Both the position numbers and the translations under genes were made by a program. A model generated the notes under the pieces. It was given only the letters and a program-made list of their open reading frames with translations. It was not told the origin of the DNA and searched no databases. Shown here one piece after another: positions 1 through 4,999 of a stretch of 6,512 bases of DNA. How positions within the stretch are numbered: the first letter of the stretch is position 1; the number at the start of each line of letters is the position of its first letter. Where the stretch lies: assembly GCA_002393865.1 (NCBI GenBank), contig DGUD01000199.1, positions 1 through 6,512 on the forward strand, written 5' to 3'. Source of the DNA: Treponema sp. UBA4319. GTDB lineage: Bacteria; Spirochaetota; Spirochaetia; Treponematales; Treponemataceae.

Positions 1-528
1 GAATGGCACCGCCTGTATCTTTGCAATTTTGTTTTCAGCCTTGTGATTGTGATTCTTGCCTGCGCGGTGCTCACTACGCTCTACTTCATAAAATGCGACG
101 AGGCATCCGTCCGGCACGCGCTGATTTTTTTTGTGACCTCGCTGACAGTTTACACCACGGTTCATTCCGCGAGCATTCAGACGGACAGGCTCGTGAAGAA
201 AATTTTTGATTATATTTTTGCAGACGATGTGAGGATTTATTTTGTAAAAGATGCGCAAAAATTTCCCACGACGATGACCAACATTCACACCGTGGTGAAA
301 TTGCTTTTCAGGATTATCTTCGCGGCTGTCTTAGTTTTTATATTCATAAAAATAATCCCGACACTAAATTTCTCCCCGTACCTGATATGGGAACTGGCGA
401 CGGCATCTGTTTTGGGGAAGCTGTCGCTGTTCCTGCCGCTAAAAAACAAATTCCGCATTGCGGATGAGAATATTGAATTTGATTTGCAGAAGAAAAATGA
501 AAAAGTTCATAATGAAACGCAGGAATAA
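1..528 (+). CDS. Multi-pass membrane protein, 5'-truncated by the window edge (possible immunity protein)
   Basis: The frame is open from base 1 to a TAA at 526-528, giving 175 codons. A GTG at 43 could serve as a start, but it lies inside the first hydrophobic helix, so the real start is probably outside the window. Counting from base 1, hydrophobic segments lie near residues 9-30, 38-58, 98-118 and 122-142. That suggests three or four membrane helices, with a polar loop (about 60-95) rich in Asp and Lys and a charged tail ending EKVHNETQE. I do not recognise the family. It sits 5 bases upstream of a GG-leader lysozyme gene, apparently in the same operon. Small multi-pass proteins in bacteriocin clusters are often immunity proteins, and this one could protect against an effector encoded further left. 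That role is inference from position only. Confidence 0.7.
   Translation, partial: EWHRLYLCNFVFSLVIVILACAVLTTLYFIKCDEASVRHALIFFVTSLTVYTTVHSASIQTDRLVKKIFDYIFADDVRIYFVKDAQKFPTTMTNIHTVVKLLFRIIFAAVLVFIFIKIIPTLNFSPYLIWELATASVLGKLSLFLPLKNKFRIADENIEFDLQKKNEKVHNETQE
521..525 (+). promoter_or_regulatory. Ribosome binding site of the GG-leader lysozyme gene
   Basis: AGGAA lies inside the last codons of the preceding gene, 8 bases before the ATG at 534. It supports that start and translation from a shared transcript. Confidence 0.55.
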
Positions 529-533
529 AAACT

Positions 534-1523
534 ATGAAAAAAAATTTCAGAAACAGGAACTTCACTAGCGTAAAGAATCATGTCCTCCCCGCAGACTGCC
601 GCGAGCTTACCGAAGCCGAGCTGATTCTGGTGAACGGCGGTCAGCAGGTAAGTGATTCCAATGCGGCTGTTGCGGGTGCGCAAGCGGGAGACACCATAAC
701 AAGGGAAAACGGCCAGACGATTACTCTCAAACAAAGTGACATTGACTGGGTGAAGGCACACAGCGGGAACAGTTCGGACGAAGCGGGCACTTCCGACCTA
801 GACGCAAGCGGTGCATCTGACAAAAAAGTCACACCTATACATGTGTACGGCGGAACAGGAAGGACTTCCGGCATGAACCTCAACGGCTATCCTGAATATG
901 ACCATGCGTCAATCAATACGGCGAAAGAATCTGAGCTCAGCGACGAGGGGAAGGAATTCATAAAGAAATATGAAGGCTACAAGGATAGTATCTATGATGC
1001 GAAGAATCCTGAGCATGAATACAAGCCGGGAGATAGTCAGGAGAACGGCGACTGGACTATAGGGTACGGGCACAAGCTGACTGCGCAGGAATTGAGTTCT
1101 GGAATTTTTGATGGGGGGATAACAGAGCCTCAGGCAGCGGAAATTTTTGAAAAAGATGTAAAGACAATAGAAAATGCCGCAAAAAGAAAAATAAACGATT
1201 ACAATGCATTGAGCCAGAATAAATTCGATGCGCTTGTTTCCGTTTTTTACAATTCAGTGAAAGCCGATTCCTTCGGGAATGATTTTAATAAGCTTACAGA
1301 AATATATGGAGCCCCAATGGATTTAAGAAAAACGGATGAAGTTAAGAAAGAAATATCTGATTTGTTCAGAGAGTATTGTCCGCCTGCGGGCAGTCCGATT
1401 AGCAAAGGAATAAAAAACATAAGGTATAATGAAGCCCAGATGTTTTTGTATGGAGATTATGAGGTAGATGACACCCCCTCATATCTAATACCATGGCACG
1501 CAGGTACGACAGTTAAGGAGTAG
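534..1523 (+). CDS. Double-glycine-leader exported lysozyme (GH24, T4-lysozyme-like) – candidate antibacterial effector
   Basis: The 329-residue protein has three parts. Residues 1-36 form a basic N-terminus and a GG leader (CRELTEAELILVNGG, with G35-G36 as the predicted cleavage point), of the kind cut and exported by ABC transporters with a C39 peptidase domain. Residues 37-130 are a low-complexity Gly/Ser/Asp linker. Residues 135-312 match the GH24 muramidase pattern, which hydrolyses the MurNAc-GlcNAc bond of peptidoglycan. The hallmarks are catalytic E147 in KKYEGYK, D155 in IYDA, T175 in WTIGYGHKLT, the central FDALVSVFYN helix (231-240) and a C-terminal IKNIRYNEAQMFLYGDY segment. An insertion of about 14 residues separates D155 from T175. 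There is no phage context (no holin or spanin gene) and no Sec signal. I infer a bacteriolysin, comparable in idea to pesticin, which also carries a T4-lysozyme fold. The downstream gene abuts the stop codon and may encode its immunity protein. Confidence 0.88.
   Translation: MKKNFRNRNFTSVKNHVLPADCRELTEAELILVNGGQQVSDSNAAVAGAQAGDTITRENGQTITLKQSDIDWVKAHSGNSSDEAGTSDLDASGASDKKVTPIHVYGGTGRTSGMNLNGYPEYDHASINTAKESELSDEGKEFIKKYEGYKDSIYDAKNPEHEYKPGDSQENGDWTIGYGHKLTAQELSSGIFDGGITEPQAAEIFEKDVKTIENAAKRKINDYNALSQNKFDALVSVFYNSVKADSFGNDFNKLTEIYGAPMDLRKTDEVKKEISDLFREYCPPAGSPISKGIKNIRYNEAQMFLYGDYEVDDTPSYLIPWHAGTTVKE
592..640 (+). repeat. Conserved GG-leader DNA block, copy 1
   Basis: This 49-base segment encodes leader residues 20-36 up to the GG site. 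It matches 2504-2552 at 46 of 49 positions, the mismatches being at 614, 617 and 638. The flanking DNA is much less alike. Such DNA-level identity between otherwise unrelated genes suggests recent duplication, or recombination that exchanges what lies downstream of a fixed export module. Confidence 0.85.
1515..1520 (+). promoter_or_regulatory. Ribosome binding site AAGGAG deciding the start of the duplicated-domain gene
   Basis: AAGGAG directly precedes the TAG stop of the lysozyme gene. It lies only 3 bases from the ATG at 1524 but 6 bases from the next ATG at 1527. The second ATG therefore has the more usual spacing, and the protein may begin one residue later (MKKRL). Confidence 0.6.
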
Positions 1524-2456
1524 ATGATGAAGAAAAGGCTGATTTTTATTTTATACAATATATTTTTTTGCATATCCCTTCTTAATGCAAGGGAATTCGT
1601 GCACGATTCATATTCATATATAGGCGAATGGAAAATAACGGATGCGTTTATTGTTAATAAACGGTATACAAATAATATGGATGCCGCAATTTCAGCATAT
1701 TCATTTATCTGTAAAAAAATTATATACAAAAAAGACGAAATCATCTTCAGGGGGCAAAACCACAAAATCCTGAACTATACGACAGAATATTTAAGTTCAG
1801 AAAGAATGAAGCATGTATCTTATATTCAGAAAGGATTCAAAGAATTGGGTTTACCAGATAAAACAAAAGAAGTCAGAAAGGTGTTCTTGCCAACGGATGA
1901 ACAGCGAATAGATGGTAATTTTTCATTCGGGAGTGATGTTTATATAGTGGATAAGAACAATATCCTCATTTATTGGCGAGGCTGGATGTTCAAGGCTGAA
2001 AGAACTCAAAATAAATTGTTGTGGAATAATACACGGGAATTTGTACGCGATTCATATTCGTATATAGGCGAGTGGGAGATTACGGACGCATGCGAGGCGG
2101 ACGCGTCGATTCTTAATGATATTTATGATCCGGCGGAAGCAAACAGACTGATAGGAGAAAGAATAGCATATACGAATGATGAAGTTCTTTTTAGAGAAGA
2201 AAAACGGAGAATCATAAAATTTTCTACGGAATATTTTACGTACGAGCAATTAGGATATGATTTAAGGAATAGCTTAATCAATCCACGGCTTGCTGGTGAC
2301 TTTAAAGAAATCAGGCAAGTAAGCCTATTTATGGAAAGCAAAGAGCTGGAACCTATTATATTCCATCCGTTCGGTGAATACTTCTTTTTTGTGGACAACA
2401 GAACTCTTCTTATCCACTGGCGTGGCTGGATATTCAAGGCAGTGAGAATAAAGTAG
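1524..2456 (+). CDS. Secreted protein made of two tandem copies of one domain – candidate lysozyme immunity/inhibitor protein
   Basis: The 310-residue protein begins with a Sec-type signal peptide: MMKKR, a hydrophobic core at about 6-20, and a likely signal peptidase I site after LLNA (22). No proper lipobox surrounds C16. The rest is two copies of one domain, at about residues 23-160 and 171-308. Both begin REFV-DSYSYIGEW-ITDA and both end with WRGW-FKA-R; the middles have diverged. From memory, the layout (GEW/GTW-I start, an 'I-Y-DE--F' strand, an 'L-W-G--F' end) resembles a family of uncharacterised secreted proteins in Firmicutes, but I cannot name it. The gene starts at the base after the lysozyme stop, so the two are probably translationally coupled. 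A periplasmic or extracellular partner of an exported lysozyme would sensibly be an inhibitor; that is inference. Base composition is AT-rich. Confidence 0.8.
   Translation: MMKKRLIFILYNIFFCISLLNAREFVHDSYSYIGEWKITDAFIVNKRYTNNMDAAISAYSFICKKIIYKKDEIIFRGQNHKILNYTTEYLSSERMKHVSYIQKGFKELGLPDKTKEVRKVFLPTDEQRIDGNFSFGSDVYIVDKNNILIYWRGWMFKAERTQNKLLWNNTREFVRDSYSYIGEWEITDACEADASILNDIYDPAEANRLIGERIAYTNDEVLFREEKRRIIKFSTEYFTYEQLGYDLRNSLINPRLAGDFKEIRQVSLFMESKELEPIIFHPFGEYFFFVDNRTLLIHWRGWIFKAVRIK
1590..2003 (+). repeat. Internal domain repeat, copy 1 (codes residues 23-160)
   Basis: This copy opens with codons for REFVHDSYSYIGEWKITDA and closes with those for ILIYWRGWMFKAER. DNA similarity to 2034-2447 is obvious only near the two ends; the centre is conserved just as scattered residues. 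The duplication is therefore not very recent, or the two copies have specialised. Confidence 0.8.
2034..2447 (+). repeat. Internal domain repeat, copy 2 (codes residues 171-308)
   Basis: This copy opens with codons for REFVRDSYSYIGEWEITDA and closes with those for LLIHWRGWIFKAVR. It has the same length as copy 1 (138 codons), and a short linker (TQNKLLWNNT) separates the two. Confidence 0.8.
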
Positions 2457-2460
2457 AATC

Positions 2461-2901
2461 ATGAAAGAACAAAAACTTTGCATTACAGAAAGACTTGTCC
2501 CTTCAGACTGCCGCGAGCTTACCGAGGCGGAGCTGATTCTGGTGAACGGAGGAAGGGAAGTAGAGAATTCCAACGCCGGAGTGGCGAACGCGCAGGTGGG
2601 AGATACTGTTCAGAATTCCGGCTCAATCGGGTATCAGCCACAAGGCAGTCAGGGCAATGGCGCAGGCGCAGGCTCTTCCAGCAATCCCGGATATTCGTAT
2701 AACGGTGGCTACGGCAACTTGCCGGATTCCTTGAATCCGAACAGTCCGAGCTTCTCCGCGGCGGACATGGGGTATTACCAGAGCATGAATTCTATGGCGA
2801 TGATGGAAAAGAATATGGATCAAAACTTCGTACCACCATCAATGGAATTTGCGGCTTATATTATGGGGGAGAAGCAGGAGCAGGCTTGTCTGCATCCATA
2901 G
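2461..2901 (+). CDS. GG-leader, glycine-rich exported protein (bacteriocin/effector precursor), probably cut short by a frameshift
   Basis: As read, the protein is 146 residues. Residues 14-31 (P-S-DCRELTEAELILVNGG) are a GG leader matching that of the upstream lysozyme at 17 of 18 positions, with cleavage predicted after G31. The next 18 residues (V--SNA-VA-AQ-GDT pattern) share 11 identities with the same part of the lysozyme protein. Residues about 50-105 are low complexity, rich in Gly, Ser, Asn and Tyr. The last residues (EKQEQACLHP) look out of character. A different frame, open from 2703, carries a natural-looking Gly-rich domain that continues to 3134, so I think this is the front part of a 224-residue protein. 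The start is 4 bases after the previous stop; its Shine-Dalgarno sequence is weak. It could be a class IIb-like bacteriocin precursor or a GG-exported toxin. I do not recognise the C-terminal domain. Confidence 0.75.
   Translation: MKEQKLCITERLVPSDCRELTEAELILVNGGREVENSNAGVANAQVGDTVQNSGSIGYQPQGSQGNGAGAGSSSNPGYSYNGGYGNLPDSLNPNSPSFSAADMGYYQSMNSMAMMEKNMDQNFVPPSMEFAAYIMGEKQEQACLHP
2504..2552 (+). repeat. Conserved GG-leader DNA block, copy 2
   Basis: Partner of 592-640 (46 of 49 bases identical), encoding the leader up to the GG site of the second precursor. Confidence 0.85.
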
Positions 2902-3134
2902 GATTTACGGGCGGAAACTATAAAAATCTTGATTCTGCAAAAGGTGCATATATTGAAACTGGTTTATCAGGTGGTTCATGTGGAATTTCAGTAGGACTTG
3001 ATTTTGCTGCGGACTTGGAATATGAATATATAGGAAGCACAACGACAATAGGTTTTGGAGTCGGAACTCCTGTAGAGGCACACGGAAGGCTTGGCTATAC
3101 AAAATTTTGTAACTTAGCGGGGAAAAGAAAATGA
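2886..3134 (+). pseudogene. Displaced C-terminal domain of the preceding GG-leader protein (-1 frame)
   Basis: This frame has no stop from 2703 to 3131. Its only start near the obvious coding part is a TTG at 2886 with no clear binding site. The translation is strongly protein-like before and after that codon: GLYYGGEAGAGLSASIGFTGG, then alternating Gly/Ser/Val segments (ETGLSGGSCGISVGLDFAA, TTTIGFGVGTP) and a Tyr/Cys-containing end (GRLGYTKFCNLAGKRK). Such alternation suggests a beta-rich or pore-type domain, but I know no family for it. One missing base would join it to the GG-leader gene. Candidate sites are the A-runs at 2807-2810 and 2822-2825 or the five Gs at 2865-2869; each restores 224 residues. 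The stop overlaps the next ATG (ATGA), so coupling to the next gene depends on this frame being translated. That favours it being the original frame. Confidence 0.65.
3119..3123 (+). promoter_or_regulatory. Ribosome binding site of the two-helix membrane protein gene
   Basis: GGGGA lies 7 bases before the ATG at 3131. That ATG overlaps the TGA (3132-3134) of the preceding frame, a common arrangement for translational coupling. Confidence 0.5.
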
Positions 3135-3571
3135 TGAGTAAACGTCATGGATTAACGGCACTATATGCAATAATTTCATTATTCTGCTTTATTATGGGAG
3201 CAATCTTTATAAAAAAGAATCCGAATATGGATATTCAGCTGAAACTGTCTTTTATATTGATTGTTCTTATTTCAATCGCTGTCGTGATATCCAGTCTTTT
3301 CACATGCGATTTTTTTATTGAGGATGATTTTTTACTATTAAAATCAGATATTGCAATTAAAAAATATCTTATCAGTGAGCTAGAACTTAATGGCATCCAA
3401 ATTTTCGGAAGACCGCATTTTATAATTACAATTGGTGATAGGAATTTCCGGGTTACTTATACGGTTGAGAATTTTAATGTATTAAAACAAATTGTACGGC
3501 GCTGTAAGTCATCAAAAGTTACAGAGCAAGAAATACGTCAGATTGAAAATACATTGCTGCATCCATTCTGA
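3131..3571 (+). CDS. Small membrane protein with two transmembrane helices and a cytoplasmic domain – candidate immunity protein
   Basis: The protein has 146 residues: a short basic N-terminus (MMSKRHG), helix 1 at about 8-28, helix 2 at about 38-58, then a soluble domain (about 60-125) of likely beta strands (FFIEDDFLLLKSD, LELNGIQIF, HFIITIGDRNFRVTYTV) and a closing helix (FNVLKQIVRR). Two helices followed by such a domain recall bacterial PH-like membrane proteins, but the match is only by appearance. By the positive-inside rule both termini should be cytoplasmic. The gene overlaps the previous frame by ATGA and is AT-rich (14 G+C of 60 at 3301-3360). A membrane protein immediately after a GG-leader precursor is the classic place for a bacteriocin immunity gene; this is inferred from position. 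ATG at 3134 is an alternative start. Confidence 0.78.
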   Translation: MMSKRHGLTALYAIISLFCFIMGAIFIKKNPNMDIQLKLSFILIVLISIAVVISSLFTCDFFIEDDFLLLKSDIAIKKYLISELELNGIQIFGRPHFIITIGDRNFRVTYTVENFNVLKQIVRRCKSSKVTEQEIRQIENTLLHPF

Positions 3572-3667
3572 TGAACTTTTCAAGAACATCATAGTTTATT
3601 GCCTTTGGACACCGAAGAATCATCATCTGTTCTATGTATCGTCTCAGACCATGCGCACGGATCGAAT
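3572..3667 (+). other. Convergent intergenic spacer at the composition boundary; no gene supported
   Basis: The spacer lies between the end of the plus-strand operon and the minus-strand terminator. I see no plus-strand hairpin with a T-run. On the minus strand, 3519-3660 stays open and translates to protein-like sequence (GLRRYIEQMMILRCPKAINY...), possibly a decayed end of an older gene, but it has no plausible start and overlaps the membrane protein gene. GC-rich sequence begins just to the right. The spacer may mark the edge of an inserted island. Confidence 0.3.
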
Positions 3668-3705
3668 AAAAAAGGCGCCGCAGGGGAATTGTGTCCTGCG
3701 GCGCC
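3668..3705 (-). terminator. Strong intrinsic terminator for the minus-strand SGNH hydrolase gene
   Basis: An 11-bp perfect stem (3674-3684 GGCGCCGCAGG with 3695-3705 CCTGCGGCGCC) encloses a 10-base loop. On the minus strand it is followed by six Ts (the A-run 3668-3673). It begins about 60 bases after the stop at 3766. In the plus direction only TTCC follows, so it is unlikely to work well for the left operon. Confidence 0.9.
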
Positions 3706-3765
3706 TTCCGTGCACCGCGCAAACGGAGAGCGGGAAATCCTTCTTATCAGGCTTGCTGCAAAGCT

Positions 3766-4920
3766 TTACCAGCCGAGAGCCCGCTTGAGCTCCTGCACCA
3801 GCAGGGCAGAGGCGCGGCGGTGCGTCCCCGGCCCCGGATGCTGGCGGGAGCCTTTCTCCTCCTCCGTCTCGTCCGACATGGACGGGAGCGCAAGGAAGGT
3901 GACGGCCGTATCCCCGCTGGCTCGCGCGTAGTCCTCCACGGCGGCGCGGATACGCTCCCCAAGCTCAAAGCCGCACATGCCGTATGCCCAGACGATATGC
4001 GCCCGCGGGTTGCGGCTGCGGATTGCGGCAAGGAAATCCTTGATGCCCTGCTGCAAAAAGGCGATATCCTCCTCGTTCTGGCTGCCGTCATCGGAAACCC
4101 GCATTTTCCACACGGCGCCGCTCTGCGGGTCTGTGTGCGGGGGATTGCGGAACGCGCCGCAATCGTTGGTGCCGAGGTTCACCACAACGGCGTCCGGCTG
4201 CCAGCGGGAAAAGTCCCAGCGTTCCTGCGCGCCAAGCTGCGCGTTCTCCTGCCCCCCCGCCAGCGAGCAGATGCAGCCGTAGTGCTTGGGCAAGACACAA
4301 TTGCGGTCGTTGTCCCAAGAGGTCACGACACCCCAGCCGCTCTGCGAGAGGATATGGAAATCCGCCCCGAAGGCCTTTGCCGTGCGCAGCGCGTAATTGT
4401 CCCGCAGCGCCATCCAGCCGCTTATCCAGTCCATCTCATCGACCGCACCGGCAAGCCCTTCGCCGGTGGTGATGCTGTCGCCGACAAATTCTATGCGGCG
4501 GCTCCGTGCCTGCAGCGGCAGGAACGGCTTGTCCGCGGCAGCGCGCGGCACGCCCAATGCATGTACCAGCAGCCGGTGCTGCGGGTCGCCGCTCATCGCC
4601 TGCGTCTCTTTGAGCAGCGCGATGCGGTGCGGCGTACCGGCGGGCAGACCGCGGAACAGGCAGTACCAGTGCCGCCCTTCCTCCGGCATAAAGCGGCTCA
4701 CCTGCACGCCGTCAACCCAGACTCCGACCCAAGGCTCATACTGCGACCACGAGGCCTCAAGCTCAGTCCACAGGGCGCCCGCCCCGGTCTCCACAGCAAA
4801 ACCGCTCGCCGTCCAGAACAGGGCGACGGCACCATCCTGAGCGGCACCAGTGCGCCCGTACCAATGGATGTGCTCTATTTCCTTGCAGCAAAAGCCGCAA
4901 ATCTGTCCGTTATCTGTCAT
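3766..4920 (-). CDS. SGNH/GDSL hydrolase, CE2-like carbohydrate acetylesterase, cytoplasmic
   Basis: The 384-residue protein has the two-domain layout of carbohydrate esterase family 2. An N-terminal beta-sandwich-like part (about 15-125) opens with HWYGRTG and includes WVGVWVDGVQVSRF and GLPAGTPHRIALLKET. An SGNH hydrolase domain (about 141-384) follows. Visible blocks are GDSI with nucleophile S149, oxyanion Gly in SGWG (about 195), GTND (250-253), and HPGPGTH (361-367) supplying the catalytic His. The usual Asp three residues before that His is replaced by Ser358; some CE2 enzymes are known to use a Ser-His dyad. The expected reaction is removal of O-acetyl groups from sugars such as xylo- or manno-oligosaccharides. 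There is no signal peptide, so it would act on imported oligosaccharides. The start is ATG at 4920 with an AGGTG motif 4 bases upstream. It lies 79 bases after metY on the same strand and ends before a strong terminator. The exact substrate is not determinable. Confidence 0.87.
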   Translation of the reverse strand: MTDNGQICGFCCKEIEHIHWYGRTGAAQDGAVALFWTASGFAVETGAGALWTELEASWSQYEPWVGVWVDGVQVSRFMPEEGRHWYCLFRGLPAGTPHRIALLKETQAMSGDPQHRLLVHALGVPRAAADKPFLPLQARSRRIEFVGDSITTGEGLAGAVDEMDWISGWMALRDNYALRTAKAFGADFHILSQSGWGVVTSWDNDRNCVLPKHYGCICSLAGGQENAQLGAQERWDFSRWQPDAVVVNLGTNDCGAFRNPPHTDPQSGAVWKMRVSDDGSQNEEDIAFLQQGIKDFLAAIRSRNPRAHIVWAYGMCGFELGERIRAAVEDYARASGDTAVTFLALPSMSDETEEEKGSRQHPGPGTHRRASALLVQELKRALGW

Positions 4921-4941
4921 AATACACCTATCATAGCAGCT

Positions 4942-4987
4942 AAAAAGAGAAAGGTCGAGGGGGAACGGCAGCGCATGCGCTATCCCC
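4942..4987 (-). terminator. Candidate intrinsic terminator or attenuator between metY and the esterase gene
   Basis: In the 79-base gap, a perfect palindrome AGCGCATGCGCT (4970-4981) sits inside a second pairing, GGGGA (4960-4964) with TCCCC (4983-4987), separated by a small internal loop. On the minus strand a pyrimidine-rich stretch with five Ts (4942-4946) follows, about 13 bases after the stem. That distance is long for a strong terminator, so partial read-through into the esterase gene is likely. A TATGAT (minus strand, 4930-4935) is present but is too close to the start codon for a normal leader. Confidence 0.4.
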
Positions 4988-4999
4988 GCCCCGCCAGCA

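Noticed and set aside
43..528. Complete gene starting at GTG 43
   Set aside because: The GTG falls in the middle of a hydrophobic helix, the frame is open to the window edge, and there is no binding site before it. A 5'-truncated gene fits better.
534..1523. Prophage endolysin
   Set aside because: The lysozyme domain sits behind a GG leader and a long linker, the leader is shared with a non-lysozyme neighbour, and no holin, spanin or other phage gene is present.
2806..2871. Programmed -1 frameshift signal in the second GG-leader gene
   Set aside because: Heptamers in the leader frame near the A-runs (G GAA AAG, T CAA AAC) and at the G-run (G GGG GAG) do not fit the X XXY YYZ rule well. I saw no upstream Shine-Dalgarno-like enhancer or strong downstream stem. 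An indel is simpler.
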